Assembly (NCBI GenBank): GCA_025449795.1
Contig: JANWIQ010000049.1
Coordinates: 1-7,846 of the forward strand
DNA: 7,846 nucleotides
From: Minisyncoccota bacterium
Lineage (GTDB): Bacteria; Patescibacteriota; Microgenomatia; Levybacterales; UBA12049
Direction of reading: 5' to 3'
Below are positions 1 through 7,390 of the stretch, one piece after another. A program made the translations under genes and the position numbers. Each line of letters opens with the position of its first letter. Positions within the stretch are counted from its first letter, which is position 1. The notes under the pieces are model-generated. The model saw nothing but the letters and a program-made list of their open reading frames with translations. It searched no databases and was not told where the DNA came from.

Positions 1-2492
1 CGCTGTAGAAAAATTTTCTTGAGTGCTTCTACAAGAAAGAGGTAGGTTGATACTAACAAGATAAGAATAACAAAATACATTGGCGGAGGGGTAACAAATC
101 CTACATGTCTGGAAAGCGGAGAAAAAGGAATAAGCAGGGAAATTGCCACAATACTTACACAAGTCCCTAAAAGCCATTTGCTAGGCTTGCTTAAGAAAAA
201 TGGCGTTCGGGAGGTACGTATGACAAACACAACTAATATTTCTGTTGCCATTGATTCAATAAACCACCCTGTCTGGAATAAGGCGCCATGTGCGTGAAAA
301 ATAGAGAGCATAATACCAAAGGTAACAAAGTCATAGAGGGAGCTAATTGGACCAAAAAAGACCATATAGTTGCGGATAAAATTAATATTCCAATGTCGTG
401 GTTTAATGAGTGACTCCTTATCTACATTATCGGTGGGAATACTCAGTTGGGACAAATCATACAATCCATTGGTAAGTAAAATTTGCACTGGGGTCATAGG
501 CAAAAATGGTAAGAGAAATGAAGAAAATGCCGCCGAAAACATATTACCAAAATTTGAACTTGTCCCCATAAGGATATACTTAATCGTGTTATTAAAGGTC
601 TTTCTTCCTTCCATTACTCCCTCTGCAATCACATCAAGCCCTTTGTGCAGCAGTACAATCGCTGCAGCATCCTTTGCCACATCAACTGCCGTATTTACCG
701 ATATTCCCACATCACTCGTTCTGAGAGAAGGTACGTCATTAATACCATCCCCCAAAAATCCTACTGTTCTGCCAATACTTTGAAGTGTTGTAATGATACG
801 CATTTTTTGCTCTGGAGTTACTCGCGCAAATACATTGCCCTCAACAACGCACTGCTTGAGCTTTTCATCCGACATCGTCTCTATGTCTACCCCAAGAAAT
901 ACTTTAGTGACTTGCATTCCTACTTCGCGACAAACTTTTTGCGTCACAAGCTCGTTATCTCCGGTAATAACCTTTACTTCCACGTTAAGCGCTTTTAATT
1001 TGAGTAGTGCCTCCTGTACGCTTATCTTTGGGACATCCAAAAAAGTGAGATATCCAATTAGTTGCATACCCTTGACATCTTGCCAGGAATAGGTTTGTTT
1101 TTTTGTAATTTTTTTTGAGGCTATTGCAACAACCCGAAGGCCATCAGTACTCAACTGCAAAAATTTTTCATGCAGTATTTTTGCCTGTGTTGATTTTTTG
1201 GTGTAGAGAAGAATAGACTCTGGGGCACCTTTTACAATGAGTGTGCGTTTTCCACTTTCTTCCACAACCGAATACATTGCCTTTTTATTAAAATCAAAAG
1301 GCTCATCCACAATTTTACGGATAGGCTCATGCTCATGTAGATTATTTTTTATTGCATATTTCCAAATTGCGGCATCAATACCATTTCCCTGGACATGTCC
1401 ATGAGTAATCGCGCTATTACAAAGGAGGGCAGCATTGAGTACGGAAACATCTTTTGTGTGCTCCGTGGTAAGATAGTCCACGAGTTGAATATTTCCCTCA
1501 GTAAGTGTCCCCGTCTTATCGGTACACAATGTATCCATATTGCCAAGATTTTCTATTGCAATGAGCTGTTTTGCAACCACTTTTTTCTTTGCAAGTTTCC
1601 CTGCACCATGGGAAAGGCTAATCGTTACAATAACAGGTAACAATTCAGGAGTAAGCCCAACGGCAATTGCGAGGGAAAAAAGCAAAGACTCCAACCACTG
1701 GTGTCCAAGCAGTGCATTTACCACAAAAATGATAATGGTAAAAACAAGTATGACATTCACCAACAATTTCCCAAAACTTGCAAGCCCTTTTTCAAAATCA
1801 GTAGTTGGCTTAATAAATAACACGCTCTTTGCAATTTTTCCAAATTCTGTGTCCTTGCCAATACGTACCACAACTCCTTTTCCAGAGCCGCTTTCAACTG
1901 CTGTCCCCATGAAAGCAATATTTGCCATTTTTCCCATACCAATAGGCGCTTGTAATAATTTCTCAGCGGTTTTAAAAGAAGTTTTTGATTCTCCCGTAAG
2001 ACTTGACTGGTTAATTTCTAAATTTTCAACGGCGATAAGCCGCATATCTGCGGGAATGATGCTTCCTTGGGATAAAAGTACCACGTCCCCAATAGTAATA
2101 TCTACCACCGGAATTTCCTGTCTCATATCTTCTCGCAATACAAGCGCAGTGGGAGAAATTTTTTTTAAGAGGTTGTCTATTGTCTTTTCTGCACCATACT
2201 CATTCCATACTCCCAAAACAATACTTACGACAATCATTGCAAAAATATAATACGAGCTTATGTGCTGCCCCAACAAAAAAGCAATACAGGTAGCAAGAGC
2301 AAGAATAATAATAAGGGGGTTATTGCTAATTTGTCTAAAAACAATTGCGAAAAAGTTGAGTTTTCTTTTATGAATAGTATTGAATCCGTATTGCCGTTGA
2401 CGGACTTTTACCTCCTCTGCAGTAAGGCCAGAGGGTCTGCTCTGCAATTTAGTAAAGGTATCTTCGTAGGTAAAATTCCAAAAAGGCTCCAT
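1..2492 (-). CDS. mgtA: Magnesium-translocating P-type ATPase (MgtA/P3B type), C-terminal end cut by window
   Basis: This is a P-type ATPase that probably imports Mg2+ across the inner membrane using ATP. I translated 830 codons by hand and found no stop. The frame runs off the window at base 1, and by comparison with E. coli MgtA (about 898 aa) only a few residues are missing. Visible landmarks in order are: N-terminal cation-ATPase segment (FWNFTYEDTF, GLTAEE); actuator motif TGES at 166-169; M4 motif TPELLP at 281-286 (MgtA has TPEMLP); phosphorylation motif DKTGT with Asp325; KGAPES in the nucleotide domain; TGDNEL; and GDGINDVPS in the hinge. The C-terminal membrane part carries the MgtA-like signatures SSNFGNMFS, LPFLPM, LYDLSQ and PTDNVD. 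These favour P3B over Ca2+ or Na+/K+ pumps. The first ATG is at 2492, but its only Shine-Dalgarno (AAGG) is 13 nt away. The frame stays open upstream to a TGA at 2639-2637, and a TTG at 2588 has a better ribosome site. The start is therefore uncertain. Confidence 0.92.
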   Translation of the reverse strand, partial: MEPFWNFTYEDTFTKLQSRPSGLTAEEVKVRQRQYGFNTIHKRKLNFFAIVFRQISNNPLIIILALATCIAFLLGQHISSYYIFAMIVVSIVLGVWNEYGAEKTIDNLLKKISPTALVLREDMRQEIPVVDITIGDVVLLSQGSIIPADMRLIAVENLEINQSSLTGESKTSFKTAEKLLQAPIGMGKMANIAFMGTAVESGSGKGVVVRIGKDTEFGKIAKSVLFIKPTTDFEKGLASFGKLLVNVILVFTIIIFVVNALLGHQWLESLLFSLAIAVGLTPELLPVIVTISLSHGAGKLAKKKVVAKQLIAIENLGNMDTLCTDKTGTLTEGNIQLVDYLTTEHTKDVSVLNAALLCNSAITHGHVQGNGIDAAIWKYAIKNNLHEHEPIRKIVDEPFDFNKKAMYSVVEESGKRTLIVKGAPESILLYTKKSTQAKILHEKFLQLSTDGLRVVAIASKKITKKQTYSWQDVKGMQLIGYLTFLDVPKISVQEALLKLKALNVEVKVITGDNELVTQKVCREVGMQVTKVFLGVDIETMSDEKLKQCVVEGNVFARVTPEQKMRIITTLQSIGRTVGFLGDGINDVPSLRTSDVGISVNTAVDVAKDAAAIVLLHKGLDVIAEGVMEGRKTFNNTIKYILMGTSSNFGNMFSAAFSSFLLPFLPMTPVQILLTNGLYDLSQLSIPTDNVDKESLIKPRHWNINFIRNYMVFFGPISSLYDFVTFGIMLSIFHAHGALFQTGWFIESMATEILVVFVIRTSRTPFFLSKPSKWLLGTCVSIVAISLLIPFSPLSRHVGFVTPPPMYFVILILLVSTYLFLVEALKKIFLQ

Positions 2493-2529
2493 GCTTTTAT
2501 CATAACCTTGCAAAAATGGTATTGCAACG

Positions 2530-3648
2530 TTAAGACTCTTTTTCTGTGGACTGTAGTATCGACTGTATTTTTCGTGCTCCCATCCCAACTTTTCTCCCAA
2601 TATATACTGCCGGAAGGAGGGAAGGTGAAAAAACCTTCATATTTCTGTGAGAAAAGTAAAAAGATTCTTTCCCCAAAAATATTTTTCTCCCTTCATGCGC
2701 TATTTTTACGGATGTGCCTCGAAAACTTTTTTGTGTTCCATACATAACAAAATTCTTTTTTTTCTTTTTCAGCAATGTGTTAATTGAAACATTCTTCATG
2801 AATGAGATGCAAAGAGATTGTCTCGCCAGAATGTGCAGGATGCCGGTAAAAGTGGAAGGCGTTACAACAAGGATGTCTACTTTAACGACTTTAGAAATCT
2901 TATCAATTATTTTTTCGTGTCCTTCAGGAACCTCAAAAATGAGGATATCAGTTGTTGGAGTAACAGACTTCGTAAAAGCTTGCAATATATCGGCTATGCC
3001 GGTCTGCTGCGCTCGTACTACGCGATACTTTTGTCTGAGCAATCCGTAAAGATATCTTTTGACCTGTTTGCTATCCTGTCCAACAACAGCAAGTATAAGA
3101 AGGGACGGATTTTTTTGTATTTTATCCAACGTCTTTTGGGAAAGGTAATCCAAGTAAATTTCCGCAGGGAAAGCGAGAAGCGCAACAAAAATCGCAACAA
3201 TAACAGGAATGCTAAATACTATCAAAACAAGCCAAAGAAACATATCAACCAGAGGAACCATATACAACAGCGCAACCAAAAAAATTGCGGGGAGCATAAT
3301 GGCAAGAGCACGAAGGGTAAAGACAGGTCGTACGTAATTATCTCTCATTACCTCCAAAAGGAAAAGTATACCCAAAAAGAGAAAAAGCATACCAGAAAAT
3401 ATATGGTAAAAAGGAGTGACGGCTTCATTGACAACAACTACCCCATATAAAAAGACAAAGAAAAATAAACTACCGCGAACAATAGCATTCATCCAATTAC
3501 CTCGTACGATACTTTTCCATCTTTGTTGCAGGCCATGTACTTCATAGGCATTAGACTGCCAAAGAAAAGTCCAAAAAAATAATGACCGCAAACTATAGAG
3601 AAAAAATCCTATGGTTACCAGTACAATAAGCATAGTACATGAATACAA
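2530..3648 (-). CDS. Membrane-anchored, degenerate Mur-ligase-like (MurF-like) protein
   Basis: This 372-residue protein has about five hydrophobic helices (roughly residues 5-24, 60-77, 82-100, 114-132, 136-160), then a soluble part. The soluble part follows the MurF pattern: AVVGQDSKQ at 187-195 sits where the P-loop (GSxGKT) belongs; IFEVPEG at 237-243 matches the E-x-G segment; DILVVTP follows; FVMYG at 300-304 matches the YG strand that opens the substrate/middle-domain lobe; and a helical VGMGARKIQSIL at 354-365 matches the end of that domain. The protein stops there, so the C-terminal ligase domain with DxYNxNP is absent. The P-loop keeps Lys194 but has Ser193 for Gly and Gln195 for Thr/Ser, so ATP-dependent ligation is doubtful. 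The N-terminal FLWQSNAYEV resembles the membrane-proximal LWQ-x-EYR stretch that I recall from Patescibacteria Mur-ligase-like proteins. A structural or regulatory role in wall synthesis is inference. The start is TTG, chosen because AAAGG lies 9 nt upstream; ATG at 3633 is the alternative. Confidence 0.6.
   Translation of the reverse strand: MYSCTMLIVLVTIGFFLYSLRSLFFWTFLWQSNAYEVHGLQQRWKSIVRGNWMNAIVRGSLFFFVFLYGVVVVNEAVTPFYHIFSGMLFLFLGILFLLEVMRDNYVRPVFTLRALAIMLPAIFLVALLYMVPLVDMFLWLVLIVFSIPVIVAIFVALLAFPAEIYLDYLSQKTLDKIQKNPSLLILAVVGQDSKQVKRYLYGLLRQKYRVVRAQQTGIADILQAFTKSVTPTTDILIFEVPEGHEKIIDKISKVVKVDILVVTPSTFTGILHILARQSLCISFMKNVSINTLLKKKKKNFVMYGTQKSFRGTSVKIAHEGRKIFLGKESFYFSHRNMKVFSPSLLPAVYIGRKVGMGARKIQSILQSTEKES
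2594..2598 (-). promoter_or_regulatory. Candidate ribosome binding site GGGAG for an upstream TTG start of the Mg2+-ATPase
   Basis: GGGAG ends 5 nt before a TTG at 2588 that is in frame with the ATPase ATG at 2492. Using it would add 32 residues (WEHEKYSRYYSPQKKS and onward) and overlap the MurF-like gene by 59 nt in another frame. The site lies inside the MurF-like coding sequence, so it may be accidental. It is, however, better placed than the AAGG 13 nt before ATG 2492. Confidence 0.35.
2755..2769 (-). other. A-rich slippery tract with in-phase A AAA AAG heptamer
   Basis: On the minus strand the MurF-like gene reads AAA AAG AAA AAA AAG at codons 294-298. The last seven bases (2761-2755) form A AAA AAG in the phase required for -1 slippage, the same heptamer used in E. 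coli dnaX. A -1 shift would add 20 residues and stop at TGA 2695-2693. No upstream Shine-Dalgarno enhancer or strong downstream hairpin is evident, so it may simply be a lysine-rich linker or an indel-prone tract. Confidence 0.3.
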
Positions 3649-3657
3649 ATAATTCGG

Positions 3658-3662
3658 CCTTT
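3658..3662 (-). promoter_or_regulatory. Ribosome binding site AAAGG that supports the TTG start of the MurF-like gene
   Basis: AAAGG on the minus strand lies 9 nt before TTG at 3648 and 24 nt before the first ATG at 3633. Normal spacing favours TTG. The site sits in the 48-nt gap after glmS, the largest gap in the window. It is worth noting because glmS, the HAD gene and the GlmU-like gene have no comparable motif. Confidence 0.5.
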
Positions 3663-3696
3663 AGTATAACAAGCAGTTGTGCATTTGGGAAGAAGA

Positions 3697-5448
3697 TTAT
3701 TTTACGGTAACACTTTTTGCGAGATTTCGGGGTTTATCCGGATCCAGTTTTTTCATAACCGCTAAATAATATGCAAGAAGCTGCATGGGGACAATACCAG
3801 AAATAATAGATCCTATACCAATATCTTTTATTTCTACCCATTCATCAAATATTGGTGCATGTTGAGAGGCAACACCAATAATATATCCCCCACGCGCTTT
3901 TACTTCTGTTGCATTAGAAATAATTGCACTATATGTTGTGTCTTGTGGTGCAAAAACGATACAAGGCGTCCCTTTCTCTATTAGTGCGATTGGGCCATGC
4001 TTTAATTCTCCACCAGCAAAGCCTTCTGCATGAATATAGCTTACCTCTTTTATCTTAAGTGCTGCTTCAAGTGCTGTAGGATACGCATATCCCCTTCCAA
4101 TAGTATAGAGATGTTGTGTATTTTTAAGTTTTTTTGCAAGGCGTTGCATTTGCAAAAGGTAGGTATCCGAAAAAAATCTTTGAATTTCTGTCGCAGCATC
4201 AGTAACTATTTTTTGACCTTCTTCCCTTTTGTTACAGAGGGTATATACAAGAAGGAGCAGTGTTGCCAACTTGGCAGTATAGGCTTTTGTTGACGCAACT
4301 GCTTTTTCAGGCCCTGCCCCCAGTAAAAATACCTCATCACTCATCCGGTAAAGGGTCGAACCTATGGTATTCAAGATACCTATTACCGTTGCTTTTTTTT
4401 CTTTTGCGCGATTCATGGGTTCTATGATGTCTATTGTTTCACCTGATTGAGAAAGGGCAATGACGAGACTTTTTTCATGCAAAAAATCCTCTAAATAATT
4501 AAATTCTGATGCTGGTGCCGTATTCACATGCTGTTTTGCGATTTTTGAAAAAAGATATGCTCCTGCCAAGGATGCGTTATATGCTGTCCCAGCGCCGATA
4601 AAAAATGTTCCTTTTGCTTTTCGAACATAGCGAGCAAGAATAGCAATACGATCATTTGTCGTCGCAAGATTTTGCAATATCGATGGCTGCTCAAAAATCT
4701 CCTTTAACATAAAATGGGTAAACTTCCCCTTATCCGCATTTTCCATATTCCAGTGTATTTCCTCAATCTGAGGTGTAAGATTTTTTCCTGTATGCACGTC
4801 TACCATATGTAGCGTATCTGCAACAACTGCCATTTCGTTATCTTTGAGAAAAATGACTTTATGCGTATACGGGAGTATTCCCGTAACGTCGGAAGCGATA
4901 AAGTATTCCTTTTCACCAATACCAATAACCAGCGGGGAACCATTTTTTAGCGCAACGGTCTCACCCGTCTTATTGTGCATCACAACAATCGCATTAAGTC
5001 CTTTTAATTTTTTAAAGGCTATCATGACTGCTTCTGTGAAAGGATACATGCTGCATAAGTTTTCAATAAGATGAACAACTACTTCAGTGTCCGTCTGCGA
5101 GCGAAACGTATGATCGTTCACATCTTTTTTCAGCTCTGCAAAATTTTCAACAATTCCATTATGGAGCAACGCAATTTCCCGGGTGCAATCTAGGTGAGGA
5201 TGAGAGTTTTCCACAGTTACTCCTCCGTGTGTTGCCCAGCGCGTATGCCCAATGCCACGTACAGCGTTGGGAAGACGGATCTGTGCATCCCCAATTTTCC
5301 CAATGTGTTTTTCCACGGCAATACCTTTGGATGTTTCCACAGCAATTCCCCACGAGTCATAGCCACGGTATTCTAACGTCTTTAGTCCATCGAGTATAAT
5401 GTTTGCTGCGTTTGGTTTATGCCCTGTATACGCAAAAATTCCACACAT
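3697..5448 (-). CDS. glmS: Glutamine--fructose-6-phosphate aminotransferase (isomerizing)
   Basis: GlmS converts fructose-6-phosphate and glutamine to glucosamine-6-phosphate and glutamate. It is the entry step to UDP-GlcNAc and acts in the cytoplasm. The 583-residue protein is complete and slightly shorter than the usual ~609. It begins MCGIFAYTG, so removal of Met exposes the catalytic N-terminal Cys of the glutaminase domain. That domain also shows EYRGYDS (26-32), HTRWATHG (68-75) and HNGIVEN (96-102). Two sugar-isomerase domains follow: SQSGET at 334-339, AVASTKAYT at 383-391, KIKEVSYIHAEGFAGGELKHGP at 465-486, and the characteristic C-tail PRNLAKSVTV. GYDSWG has Trp where many homologues have Ala. 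The gene starts 11 nt after the HAD gene's stop with no Shine-Dalgarno, so translation is probably coupled. No glmS ribozyme can fit upstream, because coding sequence occupies that space. Catalytic residues look intact, so I expect a working enzyme. Confidence 0.97.
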   Translation of the reverse strand: MCGIFAYTGHKPNAANIILDGLKTLEYRGYDSWGIAVETSKGIAVEKHIGKIGDAQIRLPNAVRGIGHTRWATHGGVTVENSHPHLDCTREIALLHNGIVENFAELKKDVNDHTFRSQTDTEVVVHLIENLCSMYPFTEAVMIAFKKLKGLNAIVVMHNKTGETVALKNGSPLVIGIGEKEYFIASDVTGILPYTHKVIFLKDNEMAVVADTLHMVDVHTGKNLTPQIEEIHWNMENADKGKFTHFMLKEIFEQPSILQNLATTNDRIAILARYVRKAKGTFFIGAGTAYNASLAGAYLFSKIAKQHVNTAPASEFNYLEDFLHEKSLVIALSQSGETIDIIEPMNRAKEKKATVIGILNTIGSTLYRMSDEVFLLGAGPEKAVASTKAYTAKLATLLLLVYTLCNKREEGQKIVTDAATEIQRFFSDTYLLQMQRLAKKLKNTQHLYTIGRGYAYPTALEAALKIKEVSYIHAEGFAGGELKHGPIALIEKGTPCIVFAPQDTTYSAIISNATEVKARGGYIIGVASQHAPIFDEWVEIKDIGIGSIISGIVPMQLLAYYLAVMKKLDPDKPRNLAKSVTVK

Positions 5449-5459
5449 AATGTATCGTA

Positions 5460-6113
5460 TTAAATTTGTTCTATTATTGGCAAAAGCTCATCCAAGGTTT
5501 GTATTGTATAGTCCGGTATGAAATCAGCAGAAGGAGAAACTTTCTCAGATAATATGCCCCTTTTTATCCAAATTGTGGTAATAGCTTTATCTAGTTTTTT
5601 TGCGCCCTGAATAACCGGAATATAATCATCTATTACTATAATGTGTCGTCCTTGATATTTTTTTATCATTTCCGGAAGTTTTTCGTCTTTTAATATATGG
5701 ATATGAATATGCTCCTCTTCAAAAAAATGGGCCACCTTGGTAATTTTTGACTTTTGAAAATCCCAAAACCCCGATGAGAAAATACCGAGTGTCACAGGTA
5801 ATTTGCTCAGTGTCGTAAGGACAGGAAGTGACTCGGGATACAGTGACTGTGCAAGCAATGCCTCGTCTCTCCACACGTCTTCTAGCGTATGTATATCTAC
5901 GCGTGTGTGTATATGAGTAAGTAGTTGCTTCGTAAATCTTGTTATCTCAAACCAACCACTTTGGCGTATCTGTGCATATGACTGCGCTGCTATTTCATTA
6001 AAATTTTCTATTTCCGGAAAAAAATCATGAAGACGGGAGAAGACAACTTGTCGATATTTTGCAACATCGAAAAGTGTGTAATCAATATCAAAAAGTATAA
6101 CGCTATTTTCCAT
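5460..6113 (-). CDS. HAD-superfamily hydrolase, probable small-molecule phosphatase
   Basis: This 217-residue cytosolic protein has the four HAD motifs. Motif I is FDIDYTLF (8-15), with Asp9 as the probable nucleophile and Asp11 as the probable acid/base. A helical cap spans roughly residues 16-95. Motif II is LGIFSSGF (109-116) with Ser113 or Ser114. The motif III Lys is probably Lys142 in LKDEKLPEM. Motif IV is IIVIDDYIPVIQGAKK (158-173) with Asp162 and Asp163. The order and spacing fit a class-I capped phosphatase of the phosphoglycolate phosphatase/beta-phosphoglucomutase type. The start ATG overlaps the last 11 bases of the GlmU-like gene, and the stop is 11 nt before glmS, so it is embedded in an amino-sugar operon. 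A sugar-phosphate substrate is therefore possible but unproven. A short His-rich strand (HIHIHI, 135-140) leads into motif III. There is no Shine-Dalgarno. Confidence 0.85.
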   Translation of the reverse strand: MENSVILFDIDYTLFDVAKYRQVVFSRLHDFFPEIENFNEIAAQSYAQIRQSGWFEITRFTKQLLTHIHTRVDIHTLEDVWRDEALLAQSLYPESLPVLTTLSKLPVTLGIFSSGFWDFQKSKITKVAHFFEEEHIHIHILKDEKLPEMIKKYQGRHIIVIDDYIPVIQGAKKLDKAITTIWIKRGILSEKVSPSADFIPDYTIQTLDELLPIIEQI

Positions 6114-7383
6114 TATTTTTGTCGTAGGCTATTAAATGATTTTCCTCTACAGTTTCTACAAATTTTGTGTAATATTTTTTGTCGTCATCAATATTTTTCA
6201 TCACTGTTGTCGAGGGCCCAACGATAACATTGTTGCCAATAATAACTCCCGGCATGATGGCGACCCGTATGCCAATATTGGATGTATTGCCAATGATTGT
6301 CCCAAAGTGACGAAGCCCGGTATTCACTTTCTCTCCTTGTACCATACTTGTTACTGGTTGCCGATCAAGCCGTACATTTGCCGTAACAATACCTCCAGCA
6401 ATTTTGGTATCATGACCAATAATTGAATCCCCAATAAAGCCTGCATGGGTAGTTGTATGTTCCATAATAAGTGTATTTTTTACTTCCATCTGGGACCCTA
6501 CGACACTCTGTTCCTCAATACTTACTCCACCACGAAGAATCGCTCTATTGCCGATTAATACTTTTTTCCCTATATATGCGGGACCTTTAATAATTGCACC
6601 TTCCAAAACCGTTGCTCCATCCTCAATAACAACAGTACCAATAAGAAGTGCGTCTTTTGCAACGCTAGCCTTTTTACTTATAACGCTCGTTGAGACGCGG
6701 GAGAGTAAATGATCTTTTATTCCCAATATATCCCACGAATATTTTAGGGTAACCGTTGGTTTTTGGGTAACAAGTGCTTGTACATAATTATTTTTTGAAA
6801 AAACACGCAGTGCTTTTTCAAATTGATATTCTTCCTGTGGCGTTTCCTCAAGCACACGAATAAATTGTTTGGGAAGAAGATAAATAGCAGCAATACGATG
6901 CATTGTCCTCTGCGCCTTATCAGGTTTTTCAACGATATCAATTACTCGTTCTTTTTCTAGAGTTACATTGCCATATCTATCCAATATGTCATCTTTTTTT
7001 ACCAAAACAACTGCGTTTTCTTTGCTTTGGAGAGCAGACATTTCTTTCGCAAAATCAAGTATATCTACGTGATATGATCCCAAAACAAAAAACTTTTTTT
7101 CTAGATGTTTTTTTGCGTGTAAAAGCGCGTCTCCCATACCCAAAGGTTCTGGCTGCACGACGAAGGTGATGGCAATGTCTTTCCAATTGGACAAAAGCTG
7201 AGGAATAGTAGAATTTTTTCCTACAACAATAATTACCTTATCTATCGACGACTTTTTCAAATTATCCAATGTGTGCTCGAGCAATGTTTTTCCCATCACC
7301 ACCACAAGGGATTTGTGTTCTAGATGTTGGTTGTATGGATAAAATCTGCTGGATTTTCCAGCAGCAAGTAAAACTGCTTGCAT
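6103..7383 (-). CDS. GlmU-like sugar-1-phosphate nucleotidyltransferase with left-handed beta-helix acyltransferase domain
   Basis: This is a complete 426-residue two-domain protein. Residues 1-225 are a Rossmann-like nucleotidyltransferase: LAAGKSSRFYP (6-16) stands for the LAAGxGTRLxP loop with Arg13 kept, Lys24 for the PK lysine, QPEPLGMGDAL (77-87), VEKP (151-154), and YSWDIL (215-220). Residues from about 236 to 395 are hexapeptide repeats (IGT, IEDGA, IKGPAYIG, IGNRAIL, GVIIGNNVIVG) of a left-handed beta-helix. The stretch around HAGFIGDSIIG (313-323) and TANVRLD (334-340) matches the acetyltransferase region of GlmU and of archaeal-type bifunctional homologues, with His313 aligned to E. 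coli GlmU His363. Oddities are LGS at 101-103 where LGD is expected, Phe316 at the Tyr366 position, and Lys327 at the Asn377 position. The start lies 7 nt after the murA stop. The likely role is making UDP-GlcNAc (GlcN-1-P acetylation and uridylyl transfer) between GlmS and MurA. A different nucleotide-sugar substrate is possible. Confidence 0.82.
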   Translation of the reverse strand: MQAVLLAAGKSSRFYPYNQHLEHKSLVVVMGKTLLEHTLDNLKKSSIDKVIIVVGKNSTIPQLLSNWKDIAITFVVQPEPLGMGDALLHAKKHLEKKFFVLGSYHVDILDFAKEMSALQSKENAVVLVKKDDILDRYGNVTLEKERVIDIVEKPDKAQRTMHRIAAIYLLPKQFIRVLEETPQEEYQFEKALRVFSKNNYVQALVTQKPTVTLKYSWDILGIKDHLLSRVSTSVISKKASVAKDALLIGTVVIEDGATVLEGAIIKGPAYIGKKVLIGNRAILRGGVSIEEQSVVGSQMEVKNTLIMEHTTTHAGFIGDSIIGHDTKIAGGIVTANVRLDRQPVTSMVQGEKVNTGLRHFGTIIGNTSNIGIRVAIMPGVIIGNNVIVGPSTTVMKNIDDDKKYYTKFVETVEENHLIAYDKNNGK

Positions 7384-7390
7384 AATGTTT

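Noticed and set aside
1540..2250. Long plus-strand open frame (236 codons), with others such as 2818-3450
   Set aside because: These are antisense shadows of the ATPase and the MurF-like gene. Their translations have no recognisable family motifs, while the minus frames show well-known motifs.
2637..2639. TGA in the ATPase frame read as glycine (code 25), which would extend the gene further upstream to ATG 2696
   Set aside because: None of the well-identified genes here contains an in-frame TGA, whereas a code-25 organism would use TGA often. Standard code is the simpler reading.
2262..2747. Plus-strand open frame of 161 codons across the MurF-like/ATPase junction
   Set aside because: It lies opposite two supported genes and has no domain features or ribosome site. 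It is most likely chance.
3664..3669. Extended -10-like TGTTATACT on the minus strand between glmS and the MurF-like gene
   Set aside because: There is no convincing -35 element. A transcript starting about 7 nt downstream would exclude the AAAGG ribosome site and leave almost no leader, so the two readings conflict. A single hexamer in AT-rich DNA is weak evidence.
3671..3684. Small inverted repeat ACAA-CTGC-TTGT after glmS as a possible terminator
   Set aside because: The stem is only four base pairs, AT-rich, and has no following T-run on the minus strand.
5449..5600. glmS ribozyme upstream of glmS
   Set aside because: The region is the coding end of the HAD gene with an 11-nt gap, and no ribozyme core can be recognised.
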